Of a stretch of DNA of 58,422 bases, positions 16,909-26,797 are shown piece after piece. The DNA comes from Sphingobium bisphenolivorans (GTDB lineage: Bacteria; Pseudomonadota; Alphaproteobacteria; Sphingomonadales; Sphingomonadaceae): positions 1 to 58,422 of the forward strand of contig NZ_ASTG01000008.1 of assembly GCF_000412635.1 (NCBI RefSeq). The letters run 5' to 3'. The notes below the pieces were generated by a model, which was given only the letters and a program-made list of their open reading frames with translations, made no database searches and was not told where the DNA came from. Every line of letters begins with the position of its first letter. Within the stretch, counting starts at the first letter, position 1. The position numbers were made by a program, and so were the translations under genes.

Positions 16909-18252
16909 TCAGAGTTTGTCGAACACCGATCCCATCCGAGGGGCAAAGAGCCGCTCGTAGGTCCGCAAGAGATGGGCGTCGGTCATGCCTGAAACATAAT
17001 CACAGATGACCCTCATAGGATCGGCAGATGCGCCGAATTTGACGTAGATGTCGTTGGGAAGAAATCGCTTTGGTTCGGACTTCATCACCTCAAAAACGGC
17101 GATCACCATCATTTGTCCTTTGAACTCCAGATGCTGGACGCTCGGGCTACAGATCACCTCTTCGTAAACCAGGTTCGTCACGGCGGCCAAGAAGTCCGCC
17201 ACGGGTTTGGGTACCTCGGCTCGATACCTGAGCCTTGGCTCCTCAAACTCGGCTTCCTCACGGATCTGAATGCTCGGAATGACGAAATTGAGAATCCGGT
17301 TGATCTGATGCTTGCGGTCGTTGCCATCGCCAAATAGGCGGTTGAGCAGGCCGCCATACACGTCATTGCCATATTGGCCGCGGTATTGGCTGTTTAGGTA
17401 GTCGAGTAGACCCTGACATGCCGATGCAGGCACGTGTCTATGAAATTGCTGCTCATCTATCAGCTTGAGGGCGAGTGCATCCTCCAGGTCGTGGATGCCA
17501 AAACTGATATCGTCCGCAAGGTCCATGATCGAGCAGGCGAACGCCTTGTGGCGCGCCTTTGCGTGCTTTTCTGGCCGGAGGTCAAACTGCCGAAAGGCAT
17601 CCTGATCACCCTTGGAGAGCGGGGAGAGGATCCAGTCGACGACGTCCTGCTCACAGTCCAGATAGCATTTCGGGGGCTCGGAAGTATTGCGGTCTAGCAG
17701 CGGCGTGCCGCTGGTGTCGGGAAGCATCCCCGGTCGGAGATCTGGGTTCGCCACCTGGCTGAAAGCAACAGGGTATTTGAGAACACCCAACAGCGTTTCG
17801 CGGGTTAGGTTCGAACCGGCGGACTCCGAGAATTTCTCCAATCTCGACAGGATGCGGAGCGTCTGGCCGTTCCCTTCGAAGCCGCCATGATCCCGCATGC
17901 AGTAATTTAGAGCGACTTCGCCGCCATGCCCAAATGGGGGATGGCCCAGATCATGGGTGCAGGCAATGGCTTGTATGAGAGCATGTTCTGGTAGGTAGGC
18001 CAGCGCAGGGTGGCCAGGAAGATTGTGCACGAGCTGCTTGACCAAGCCGCCAGCAATCTGCGCCACTTCCAAGGAGTGCGTGAGCCGGGTGCGATAAAAA
18101 TCGCTATCGCCAAGATTGAGAATCTGGGTCTTGCCCTGCAGTCGCCGGAAGGAGGCTGAGTGGACCACGCGGCCATAGTCGACATCGCCGGCGGACCGGG
18201 CATCGAACGATTTGCGTGACTCCGGCGTTCTGCGGTCTAGCCAGTGCATCAT
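16909..18252 (-). CDS. dgt: Deoxyguanosinetriphosphate triphosphohydrolase (dGTPase)
   Basis: A 447-aa HD-domain enzyme. The metal-site residues are visible: His in RTRLTHSLEVAQIA, the HD pair in IACTHDLGHPPFGHGGE, and a later Asp in MDLADDISFGIHDLEDAL. It starts with the family-typical HWLDRRTPESRKSFDARSAGDVDYGRVV. Family members split dGTP into deoxyguanosine and triphosphate. In several bacteria they restrict phage by emptying the dNTP pool, which fits this neighbourhood. The start could be either of two adjacent Met codons (18252 or 18249). The symbol refers to the family; a chromosomal housekeeping copy may exist elsewhere. Confidence 0.85.
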   Translation of the reverse strand: MMHWLDRRTPESRKSFDARSAGDVDYGRVVHSASFRRLQGKTQILNLGDSDFYRTRLTHSLEVAQIAGGLVKQLVHNLPGHPALAYLPEHALIQAIACTHDLGHPPFGHGGEVALNYCMRDHGGFEGNGQTLRILSRLEKFSESAGSNLTRETLLGVLKYPVAFSQVANPDLRPGMLPDTSGTPLLDRNTSEPPKCYLDCEQDVVDWILSPLSKGDQDAFRQFDLRPEKHAKARHKAFACSIMDLADDISFGIHDLEDALALKLIDEQQFHRHVPASACQGLLDYLNSQYRGQYGNDVYGGLLNRLFGDGNDRKHQINRILNFVIPSIQIREEAEFEEPRLRYRAEVPKPVADFLAAVTNLVYEEVICSPSVQHLEFKGQMMVIAVFEVMKSEPKRFLPNDIYVKFGASADPMRVICDYVSGMTDAHLLRTYERLFAPRMGSVFDKL

Positions 18253-18738
18253 ACCCCCATTCCGTTATCAAGATATTTGCGCGCTAGCATGGAGCGTGTG
18301 CAGCGTGAACCGTACCTCGAATTTTCGGAAATATTGGTCGCGGAAGGGCCTGTTTTTAGCAAGTGAGGGCACATCATAGCTACGGATGGGGGCAAACATC
18401 CGGTTAAGTCGCTTCATTTCGAGGATCGGATTGACGCCGGAAGGGCATCAATCCAGCCCCTCACCAATTCGTGCCTGAAGGTCAGGACCACCCGGCTGAA
18501 CCCCAACAATCGCGCAGCGGCCCGGATTAGATCCGAGTCCTCACCGCCGGCAATACCATTGTCCTAGCCACCCAAGGATGCGGCGCTCGGTCTTTCGACA
18601 CCAAGCGGTCCCAGAAAAGCCCGGTCTGGACAAGCCAAATAGGGGAGATTCCGATCGCCCGCTAAGCGAGCCGATTTGCGTTGTGGAACAGCAAAATTTC
18701 CGTACTGATTTGCACGTGTTTTCGTTCTGTGGGGACTT
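18253..18738. other. Intergenic region without a recognisable gene
   Basis: About 490 bases separate the dGTPase start from the divergent membrane-protein gene. Short frames exist on both strands but none has a credible start or a protein-like composition. It must hold both divergent promoters; GGGGACTT just before 18739 is the ribosome-binding site of the plus-strand gene. Confidence 0.5.
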
Positions 18739-20040
18739 ATGGCGACCGGCATTCTCCTAGCACTGCTATCCGCAGCCTGTGTCATTGCGACCTACTATGC
18801 TTACGAAGTTAGAAGACTTCGCGCAATAAATTCACTCCCGATCGATCCTGAAATTAAACAAATTCATATTACATCAAACCGATCCAATGATTTAAATTCG
18901 CCGTCTGCGATAATAGTGTCTGACGACCATGGCAATATATTATTGAAAGCTGAGGAAGTATCTACTTTGCCATTTTCGATACATAAGGTCGAAAATGCAG
19001 AAAAGAATATCGGCCGCTTGGGTCAAATGGCGACCGATCTTCTGAGTGGTAGCGCCCGGCTACCTGGGAAGACGATCCGCCTAGTTTTTTCGCCCGAGGT
19101 AACTCGGGGCCTGAAAGATGGAACCTATACGCTGATGACCACCAAGAGCGGTGAGGTTCTTGCTGATGCGGTAAAAGCCCTACCAAATGGCCTTAAGCCG
19201 GTCGTAGAGAAAGGCAGGCTAGTTCAATCGGGGCAGGTCGCCCAGCTTGCTGGTGGCGCATTCATGCTGGTCAGCATCGCTGTCTCGCAAGCACACCTGG
19301 CCGATATTGAGCGCAGCCTTGGGGGCATCAGAAAGAGCATCTCCGACCTTCGAGATCATATCGAAAATCAAGATCGAGCCGACATCGTCGGCTCTCTCAA
19401 TTATCTCCAGGACATGCTCGCTCATCTCCAGAACTTATCCGATCCAAGCATGATTTCGAGTGAGAAATCCCACGCGCTCGAAAGTTTAATGCGAGAATCT
19501 TTCGTGTGGCTTGACCTTGTTCAAAGCGATATGGAAAGTTTAGTCAAAAATATCTCTGCGATTGAAAGCAAAGATAAGATTGGAACAAAATATACTTATA
19601 CAGTAATAAAGGATCATGTTGCAAGATCTTGGCCACTGATCGCCAGATACGAGATGTATCTTCAACTTTCTGCCGCAGCGCACGTGATAGTTACCTATCT
19701 CGACCCCACTGCCGCCAAATTCACTCGGCCAAAAGGTGGCACTGAAGACTGGTTGCGAGTAGTTGATCGTTTTAGAGACGAAATCACGTCCAAAACTCAG
19801 AGTCTCATCGGATCCTCAATAGCCAACAGTGATGAGCTAATATCTTTTAGAAATTCTGAAATAAATAGGTTGGCACATGAAAGTCATTTCTCTGCTTACT
19901 CAATTGTCAATGATTACAAACATCTAATTTCAAAGCTGGATGATTTTGTTCATGGCTTGATGACAAAATCTGGACAAGTGCAGCTTGCACTTCGATACGA
20001 TGATGAAGGCAAGGTTGAAGAAGCAGCATTCTTGACCTGA
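18739..20040 (+). CDS. Membrane-anchored coiled-coil protein, AT-rich
   Basis: A 433-aa protein. One N-terminal membrane helix (GILLALLSAACVIATYYAY) is followed by a soluble domain. A second short hydrophobic stretch lies near 170-185 (AQLAGGAFMLVSIAVSQ). A long helical, heptad-like region comes after it (ADIERSLGGIRKSISDLRDHIENQDRADIV, continuing to ~260). The C-terminal domain is also helical. Codon use in the last 800 bases is much richer in A and T than the surrounding genes, so it was probably acquired separately. No family is recognised. It lies between the dGTPase and the helicase-nuclease genes, so a sensor or scaffold role in defence is possible but unproven. Confidence 0.6.
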   Translation: MATGILLALLSAACVIATYYAYEVRRLRAINSLPIDPEIKQIHITSNRSNDLNSPSAIIVSDDHGNILLKAEEVSTLPFSIHKVENAEKNIGRLGQMATDLLSGSARLPGKTIRLVFSPEVTRGLKDGTYTLMTTKSGEVLADAVKALPNGLKPVVEKGRLVQSGQVAQLAGGAFMLVSIAVSQAHLADIERSLGGIRKSISDLRDHIENQDRADIVGSLNYLQDMLAHLQNLSDPSMISSEKSHALESLMRESFVWLDLVQSDMESLVKNISAIESKDKIGTKYTYTVIKDHVARSWPLIARYEMYLQLSAAAHVIVTYLDPTAAKFTRPKGGTEDWLRVVDRFRDEITSKTQSLIGSSIANSDELISFRNSEINRLAHESHFSAYSIVNDYKHLISKLDDFVHGLMTKSGQVQLALRYDDEGKVEEAAFLT

Positions 20041-20158
20041 TAGACGTAGGAGAAAATGCTTTTAGCCCGTCTTAATCTGTCTGCCCTATGCGGGCTACGA
20101 GTCATTTGAGACATTGGCGCGTCAAGATACAGCCAGTTGAGGAGGAACTAGACCCGTT

Positions 20159-20803
20159 ATGACCAGGAACGAGATCAATGCCCTACGCGACGCGCTGAAG
20201 CGTTCGAGGAGCGGCAGCGCCGAACCGCGCGAGAAGGAGCAGCATTCAGCGCGACTTGCGCAATTGTGTGCACTCTTTCCTTATGCGGATCCCGCCATTG
20301 CACATCTGACCGACGAGGCGCTCGACAGCCTGCGCGCCAATTATGAGCGGCTGGGTAAAACGGACGGAGGGATCGTGCCGCTTGCGACCGTCCTGCGCGA
20401 AAAGATCAGTCGCTATCCATGTGAGGGCCATTCACCGGCCGGCATTGTAGGGCGCATACTGGCCCTGTGTCGCGAATCAGATGATCGTAGGACGACCTAT
20501 GGGGCGTTATGGACTGAGCTCACCGGAAGGCCGCTGCGTCAGGCCGATATCGGAGTTCTCGGACGCTATCTCGGCCATGTTGGCCTTTATTGCGCAGACA
20601 ATGGCTTGCCCAACCTGTCCGTCATGGTCGTAAACAGGCAGGACAGGGCATTAAGCGAAAATGCTGTCGCCAATATTTGGATCTGGATGCGTTCCAACGG
20701 CGTCGCCGTGCCCGACACCGCTAAAGATTATGCCCAGCAACAGGCCGAACTCGCTGCCGGGTGGATCGACACCACCGATTTTGAGGTGGCAAAAGCTGCC
20801 TAA
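20159..20803 (+). CDS. Hypothetical 214-aa protein
   Basis: A mostly helical, soluble protein with no recognised domain. The N-terminal 60 residues are charged (NALRDALKRSRSGSAEPREKEQ). The middle contains GHSPAGIVGRILALCRESDDRRTTYGALWTELTGRP, reminiscent of small regulatory or winged-helix folds but not assignable. GGAGGA lies about 12 bases before the ATG. It ends about 100 bases before the convergent AddA-like gene, with a strong hairpin between them. Confidence 0.5.
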   Translation: MTRNEINALRDALKRSRSGSAEPREKEQHSARLAQLCALFPYADPAIAHLTDEALDSLRANYERLGKTDGGIVPLATVLREKISRYPCEGHSPAGIVGRILALCRESDDRRTTYGALWTELTGRPLRQADIGVLGRYLGHVGLYCADNGLPNLSVMVVNRQDRALSENAVANIWIWMRSNGVAVPDTAKDYAQQQAELAAGWIDTTDFEVAKAA

Positions 20804-20856
20804 CTCATTCTCAGCGTGGGCGTGGCGCAAGCGCATGCTCATGACATGACCGACCT

Positions 20857-20885
20857 GCCTACCAGCGATTAAGGCGCTGGTAGGC
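20857..20885. terminator. Hairpin between convergent genes
   Basis: A perfect 11-base stem (GCCTACCAGCG at 20857-20867, CGCTGGTAGGC at 20875-20885) with a seven-base loop sits between two convergent genes. No T-run follows on either strand, so termination is inferred from position and stem strength. Confidence 0.55.
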
Positions 20886-20909
20886 GGCACGATGGGCGGT
20901 TGTCCGTGC

Positions 20910-23900
20910 TTAGCCGCCGACCGCTGCGGCCTCCTGTGTCAGCGTCAGTTCGGCCCCGGTGCGTGCAATGCGCAGAAATCCTCCGACAATGGGCATATGG
21001 ATGAAGAGCTCGCATGTGGCACCAGGCCGCGCCTCATTCAGCGCGTCAGCATAAAGTTGGATTTGCGGGCCGTGCCCAATGGATCGAGCGTCCCAGCTGT
21101 CCGGAGCGCCGGGAAAGGATTTGTGGTCGATGATGGCGAAGCCGTCGTCATGTTCAACCAGCAGATCGATGCGTCCGGTAATCACCTGATCTCCAATGCG
21201 TGCTGCAATCGGGGTCTCGCGGTGAATCGTGGCATTGGGCCAACGGCTGGAGATTTCGCTGAGCAGCCGCTCGTTGGCTGCCAGAACATCCTTCGCGGCA
21301 ACCTGATGTACCCCCCAGCGATCGAGGATCGCCTGTGCTTGAGCCAAGCGACGATCCAGCGGATCTTGGGGTTGATCTGCGGCAATGATGGCGTGCACGG
21401 CTTCTCCGAGCAGGGCCATGTCCGGGGTGCCCGTAAACGGCAAGCGCGGTCCAATTGTCGCCTTCTGCACGATTGTGAAGGTTTCGCTGCTTGATGCCTC
21501 GCTCGGGCGGCGATGAAGCGGTGCCCGGCGCATCATTGGTCGCGCGATGCGTCCGAATGACACGACCGGGGGCTGGGCGTCGATGCCTTCGTCGCTCACC
21601 AACGTTGCGATCCTGGCTGGAAAAGTCTCCGTCCCAGCGCGAATCCCATTGCCGCCGACACCCGGTAAAGAGAAATGCTCTAATCCGTCCCCGTCGAGGA
21701 CCTTCAACCAATGGAGTGTGCCCTTAGCCGGAGGCGCAAATACGAGATGATCGCGAGCGCGTGTCATGCCGACATAAAGAAGGCGGGCCTCTTCATCCCT
21801 TGTGCGAATCGCGGCTTTTTGCCCCAGCGTCGAACTGGGCGCTGAAGCATCGAGATATACGTCCTTCTTTTGGCTGGCATAGGGCCAAGGCCAGTAGCGG
21901 ATCCAGCGCCCAGTGAGTGGATTCTGCCAATCTATCTCACCGTCGGCTTCGGCTGTTGGCTCGAAAAGCCTCGGCTCTGGTTCCTTGCCCAGTCCAGTCA
22001 GGATGACGACGGGCCATTCAAGCCCCTTCGCACCATGGTAGGTCATGACCTTGACGGCATTGTCCTGCAGGCTGCGTGGCCGCGCTGGGTTTTCCGCAGC
22101 CAAAGCGAGCGCCAGGCCGGAAGGTGTTGCAGGGGATCCTTCGCTTGCGCAGCTTTCCTCGTAGCTCCGCGCGAAACCTCGAAGGGCTTCGAGATCGTCT
22201 ACCCGGGCCGCGACGTCACCCCAACTTTCTACACGACGATAAAGCTCTGGGAGAAGGATGATCGCATCGACGAGATCTGCCGGCGTCAACGAGAGAATGC
22301 CCTTACGGATCGCGGAAAGATCTGAGGATATAGGCACGGCGGCGAGCATCGCCTCTAACGAATTTTCTGCGCCGAGTGCCTCAAGCCAAGAGTCCGATTC
22401 CGGATCGTCGGCGAAGAAACGAGCCAGTTCAGCAAGCGCAAGACGATCGGTGGGATCTGCGACCCAACGAAATGCCGCCATGACAAGTTGGACATGCGAC
22501 GTTTGCGCAAGGCCCTCACGCTCGACTGCGGCCTTGATGCCTTGTTGGCTGAGCGCAGCCGATACTTTCGCGATGTCCGCCTTGCTGCGACACAGGATGG
22601 CTATGTCTCCCGCGCGGAGCGCCCGCACGCCCTTTGGCTGCGCCGCGACTTCCCAGGGGGCGTCGGATTTCACCAGATCGCGGATTTCGGCGGCGAGTGC
22701 GGCATATTGGAGCTCAAGCTTGCCTTCGAGCCACCACACCGCCAGCGGGGCTTGCGTGAAGCCGTCTTCGCTGCGACCCGTCCCGGTAAAGGCATGTTCC
22801 TCAGCTTTCAGGCCCATTGCGCCCAAGGCGGGTGGGAAGGCAGCATTGACAAGGTTTATGATGCCCTCGCGGCTGCGATAGGAGGTTGCCAGCACATCTT
22901 GTGGTTCGTTGGATGATGCGGCGACACCAGCGAACGCAGCCTGGGTCAGGGCACTGTCAGCATTGCGGAAGCCATAAATGGCCTGCTTTGGATCTCCGAC
23001 CCAGGTGCATGCATCGACCAGGCCTGACATGGCTGTGAAGATGGCCACCTGTAGCGGGCTGGAATCCTGAAATTCATCGACAAACAATCGACCAATGCGC
23101 TCACCGAGCCCAGCGGACATCGTCGGGTCACGAAGGACTTCGAGTGCGAGCGCTTCTTGATCAGTGAAGTCCAATAATCCGCGCTCTGCCTTATAAGCTT
23201 GGAACGCTGCGAGCGCTTCGCCTGCGCAGGCGAAGACTGATCTGATGAACCGAGTGCAGTCCTCGCGAAGCCGCGGGTGTTCAGGGTGTCGATCAGCCGC
23301 TTGTGCAACGGCCTCAAGCGCATCGATGAATGCCTGACCGTCCTTCTTGGCGCAGCTGACCTTCGACAGGCGGACCCAATTCGGCCAGGAGATCCGTCCG
23401 CCTCGACGGATTTCGGCATCGATCTGACGGACCAACGCCACATGCGGTTTGGCGGTAGCGCTAAACTCAGCGGGCACCGCAGTTACTGCCGACCTTACGG
23501 CCGCTCGCAAATCGGCATCGAACTCTTCACTGCTGCGGGTCGAAGCCGCCGGGAGCAATTCAAGAAATGTCTCCACGGATCGTTCCGCAGAAATCTCTAG
23601 TTCGGCGGATGAAATTCCATTCGCTCGAGCGAGCTCGATCAAGCGTCTGACGGTCGCCCGCCAATCACTTCGCCCGGCATCAGCGGCTCGCTTAGGCTCG
23701 AAGAACCCCATGACTTCGGCCAGTTCGTTCAACGCGGGCGCGTGACGTTCAATCGCCGTATCGGCGGCGATCACAAAGATTCGCGACACGCTGCTTTCGG
23801 GAATAACCTCGGCGCGAGGTGATCGTCCAAGCGCGATGGCGTTCTCCGACACGATCTGACCGCAAATGGCGTTCACTGTTCCGAAGCGGGCGCCGAGCAG

Positions 23901-24107
23901 CCGTGCTGCCTTGTCCGGCATGCCCAATTCGAACAACTTGGCGCGCGAGCGTTCAATCAACTCGTCAGCGGCCTTCACGGTGAACGTGGTGGCCACGATG
24001 GTTTCGGGATCGCGGGACGCAACCTCCGTAGCGATGTTTCCAACGATGCGCGTCGTTTTGCCGGCACCTGCAGAGGCGACAACGGTTGTGATATTGGGGG
24101 CAGTCAT
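20910..24107 (-). CDS. AddA/RecB-like UvrD helicase-nuclease
   Basis: A 1065-aa superfamily 1 helicase fused to a nuclease. The motifs are Walker A ASAGAGKTT (Lys17), RLFVDEFQDSSPLQ (motif II), WVGDPKQAIYGFR (III), YHGAKGLEWPVVILTGL (V) and EARLLYVGMTRARDHLVF (VI). The C-terminal ~200 residues hold a PD-(D/E)XK site (GRIDLLVEHDD, then AIIDHKSFPGA). This is the AddA plan: it unwinds and degrades DNA ends. The start is the ATG at 24107, two bases after the stop of the AddB-like gene; the upstream in-frame extension overlaps that gene. It is somewhat shorter than chromosomal AddA, so I read it as an accessory, possibly anti-phage or plasmid-maintenance, version. Confidence 0.82.
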   Translation of the reverse strand: MTAPNITTVVASAGAGKTTRIVGNIATEVASRDPETIVATTFTVKAADELIERSRAKLFELGMPDKAARLLGARFGTVNAICGQIVSENAIALGRSPRAEVIPESSVSRIFVIAADTAIERHAPALNELAEVMGFFEPKRAADAGRSDWRATVRRLIELARANGISSAELEISAERSVETFLELLPAASTRSSEEFDADLRAAVRSAVTAVPAEFSATAKPHVALVRQIDAEIRRGGRISWPNWVRLSKVSCAKKDGQAFIDALEAVAQAADRHPEHPRLREDCTRFIRSVFACAGEALAAFQAYKAERGLLDFTDQEALALEVLRDPTMSAGLGERIGRLFVDEFQDSSPLQVAIFTAMSGLVDACTWVGDPKQAIYGFRNADSALTQAAFAGVAASSNEPQDVLATSYRSREGIINLVNAAFPPALGAMGLKAEEHAFTGTGRSEDGFTQAPLAVWWLEGKLELQYAALAAEIRDLVKSDAPWEVAAQPKGVRALRAGDIAILCRSKADIAKVSAALSQQGIKAAVEREGLAQTSHVQLVMAAFRWVADPTDRLALAELARFFADDPESDSWLEALGAENSLEAMLAAVPISSDLSAIRKGILSLTPADLVDAIILLPELYRRVESWGDVAARVDDLEALRGFARSYEESCASEGSPATPSGLALALAAENPARPRSLQDNAVKVMTYHGAKGLEWPVVILTGLGKEPEPRLFEPTAEADGEIDWQNPLTGRWIRYWPWPYASQKKDVYLDASAPSSTLGQKAAIRTRDEEARLLYVGMTRARDHLVFAPPAKGTLHWLKVLDGDGLEHFSLPGVGGNGIRAGTETFPARIATLVSDEGIDAQPPVVSFGRIARPMMRRAPLHRRPSEASSSETFTIVQKATIGPRLPFTGTPDMALLGEAVHAIIAADQPQDPLDRRLAQAQAILDRWGVHQVAAKDVLAANERLLSEISSRWPNATIHRETPIAARIGDQVITGRIDLLVEHDDGFAIIDHKSFPGAPDSWDARSIGHGPQIQLYADALNEARPGATCELFIHMPIVGGFLRIARTGAELTLTQEAAAVGG

Positions 24108-24109
24108 CT

Positions 24110-26797
24110 TCAGTTGGCCTCCACGCCCACGCGACACAGAGCCGTGAGTTCGCAATAGCGACATGGTTCGGTTCCAGGTTCGATTGGAAGATCGGCAGGG
24201 ATATGAGTGTCAGCCTCGTGGACGCCGGCTGCCACTGCAGTCCCGCTTCGTGCTAGATCACGCCATACCTGCCAGGTAGAAACGAGATTGGTCCATGTAT
24301 CTGGCAGACTATGGTTGGATTCAACGACTTCCTCGGCGAGGAATGTGCCATTGAGACCGATCATTTGCTGCTGGTTCAGCATGTAGAATGCGCCCGGAGT
24401 GTGCGCGGCAGTGTTGGGGTTTGCTATCGCGCCATATGTCGCGAGTTGGATAGAGCGTCCCTCGGCCAACTCGTTGCGGCGGTGTTTTACGCTCCTCGAC
24501 CATTTCAGGTCGATCACGCCTGTTCCGTGAGCAGGGTGCTCCACCAGCATGTCAATCCGGCCCTTTACATGAGGGCCGTCGACGAACTTTCTCTCGCGTT
24601 CGATTTCCGTGCCGATCACCTTTGCGTCCATCGCCTTCAGGAGCCGTGCCAGCTGGGCCAGAGCAGCTGGGACTTTGACGCGGGCGGCTGTCAGCTCGCC
24701 CGCATATTCGGGCTGCTGAAGCGGTGTAGCGATCGCACTGAGCAACTCATCAAACAGATTGCTGGCTTGCGAAAAAACTGTGTCTGGATCGGGCACCGAA
24801 TCTGCGGGGAAGACGCGGTTGGCGAGTTCATGGGCGAGGTTGCCAAGCAGCTGGTTCGTGCCCGGTATCTCCGCAACTCGGCCGCGGGAGAGGCGCAAGA
24901 CATCAAGAAGAAGCCAACGCATTTGGCAATCCGCCAGGTGCTCAAAGCTGGTAGCACTTTCGACGCGATCGTCGAGTTTGACGACCACGGATGCGGGCAG
25001 CGGCCAGTGTGCCCGCGGCATTGGCGGGCATGTTGAAGTGATGGCTTTTCGGAGAAGCCTGCGTCCCGCTAGCTCATGAGTTGGTCCCTGCAGAAGCTGC
25101 TCTGCCGACCATCGAACCATGCCACCAGCCGGTGCCGTCAATGGATTCAGCTGATGAGCGAGGGGATGACTCGTCGTCTCTTCTCCAGCCGAAAGCGCCG
25201 GTGAGAAAAGGATGAGGCGCTCGCCAGCGCGATGCACGGCGTTGGCGTTGCTCCACCCGATTCGCGCCGCCGTCGCGGCCGGTGCTTCGATGTTGCAGCC
25301 GGTAGCCTTTAGCACGGCGATCTCCTCCCTGCTCCATGGGAGGGGCGCCACGCGTTCTCCGGGACCTTTGAAATCCCACCAAAGAACATGCTTGGCTTGG
25401 TCCCAGATCGCCCCCGGATGACGCACGGCACGCAATCCTCCCGATGTGGCGACATGGTTGGGATTTTGAGCGCCGTCCGCGAGCACCTGATCGATCATTC
25501 GTCCGAGCAGCAGCGGCGAAAGAATGTCGATATTAAGCACATCGATCGCTTGCGTCAGGGCCGTTGCGGCACCAACCAGCGTGAGGAAAAGCGGATCAGC
25601 GCTCCCCGCATTTGTCTCAAGCGCCCATTGCGCGACGCGAGATGCAATCGACTTTGCTGCCTCCGCAGGCATCCCGTCGTGCCGCTGGTATAACGTCCCG
25701 GACGTCCATTGCCTCCACGCAGCGAGTTTTGCGTCGCGCTTTTCCTGCGGCTCTTCGGGCATTCGATCGGCGAGATCTGATTCGATAGATGCCCATGCGT
25801 CGAGCCACGCGGCACCGCCCGTGCCAGGTTCCCGGCTAAGTGCATAGGCGAGCTTGCGGGCCGCGCTTCGGGGGATCGGAGGGCGCGGTAGCATGAGCAA
25901 ATCCAGCATCGCCTTGGCGTTGAAGGGTCCCCACGAAGCAGCAAAGGCGAGCGGCAGCACCTGTAATGCTCCACGCCAAGGGGATGAGGCGGACAAGCCG
26001 AGGGCCGGAAGACCGCGAGCCTGCAGCGCGCCGTCCAGGAGTGCCGTATCTCCGTCGGGGTTCACGATGACCGTGCCATGCAGCTCAGCTTCTGAGCAAT
26101 GGGCGAGCCACTCTGCGGCTGCTTCGGCGGCCGTCAGGGCGGTGTCCGCCTCCACGATCACAAAGCTCCCATCACCTGCTAATGTCGCGGTCGATCCATC
26201 CGCGAGAAACGCTTGCACGTGGCTCAGATCATTGGCGGCAGTCTCACAGGCCGAAACCTGAGAGATTTTGACCTCCGATGTTTCGAGCGCTTCGATGAGG
26301 CCCTGCCAGAGAGGTGGCAGCAAATCTCTCGGTTCGACCAGTTCGATTGAGGCGAGCGGCAAGCCGGCACGGGCTTTGACCGCATCGCAGAGCCCACGCG
26401 CGCGGTCCGCGATGCCGAACGGCAGCATGGGGCCTGCCCCTTCAATCTTCGCAAAAGCATCGAGTCGCGCCGCGCCAACGATGGCGCCAGACCAGCCGCC
26501 AGCGACCAGCTGATCTCGCCATTCAAGCAAGGACGCGGCAGTGGCCCAGGGATCAAGGGCGAACGACTGAGCGAAGAAAAGTTCGGGGGCGGTGGCCAGC
26601 GCGGCACGCAGTTTAGCAGCATAGCTCGAGACTCGAACAGCATGTGCCACGCGCGGAGCGGTGAGGCCCAACTGCACTTCGAGCATCTCTATAAGGCCTT
26701 GAGGCCCTACAACGGCGGCATTGAAGACGCCTTCATTCGGCCCCGGAAAATCCGGAAAGGAAGGGCCATCACATGAAAGGCCGAAGATAAGCTTCAT
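24110..26797 (-). CDS. AddB-like inactivated-helicase/nuclease subunit
   Basis: An 895-aa protein with the layout of AddB. A long helicase-like N-terminal part lacks a recognisable Walker A. The C-terminal PD-(D/E)XK nuclease has VKGRIDMLVEHPAHGTGVIDLKWS, a Gln helix (RSIQLATYGAI) and a Cys cluster (EPCRYCELTALCRVG) that in AddB relatives holds an iron-sulfur cluster. The ATG at 26797 is preceded by GGGGGA. Its stop is two bases from the AddA-like start, so the pair is co-translated, in the same AddB-AddA order known from chromosomal operons. Sequence similarity to true AddB is inferred from motifs and gene order. Confidence 0.78.
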   Translation of the reverse strand: MKLIFGLSCDGPSFPDFPGPNEGVFNAAVVGPQGLIEMLEVQLGLTAPRVAHAVRVSSYAAKLRAALATAPELFFAQSFALDPWATAASLLEWRDQLVAGGWSGAIVGAARLDAFAKIEGAGPMLPFGIADRARGLCDAVKARAGLPLASIELVEPRDLLPPLWQGLIEALETSEVKISQVSACETAANDLSHVQAFLADGSTATLAGDGSFVIVEADTALTAAEAAAEWLAHCSEAELHGTVIVNPDGDTALLDGALQARGLPALGLSASSPWRGALQVLPLAFAASWGPFNAKAMLDLLMLPRPPIPRSAARKLAYALSREPGTGGAAWLDAWASIESDLADRMPEEPQEKRDAKLAAWRQWTSGTLYQRHDGMPAEAAKSIASRVAQWALETNAGSADPLFLTLVGAATALTQAIDVLNIDILSPLLLGRMIDQVLADGAQNPNHVATSGGLRAVRHPGAIWDQAKHVLWWDFKGPGERVAPLPWSREEIAVLKATGCNIEAPAATAARIGWSNANAVHRAGERLILFSPALSAGEETTSHPLAHQLNPLTAPAGGMVRWSAEQLLQGPTHELAGRRLLRKAITSTCPPMPRAHWPLPASVVVKLDDRVESATSFEHLADCQMRWLLLDVLRLSRGRVAEIPGTNQLLGNLAHELANRVFPADSVPDPDTVFSQASNLFDELLSAIATPLQQPEYAGELTAARVKVPAALAQLARLLKAMDAKVIGTEIERERKFVDGPHVKGRIDMLVEHPAHGTGVIDLKWSRSVKHRRNELAEGRSIQLATYGAIANPNTAAHTPGAFYMLNQQQMIGLNGTFLAEEVVESNHSLPDTWTNLVSTWQVWRDLARSGTAVAAGVHEADTHIPADLPIEPGTEPCRYCELTALCRVGVEAN

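Noticed and set aside
20245..20435. Minus-strand frame overlapping the 214-aa gene
   Set aside because: It is a shadow with no independent start or domain.
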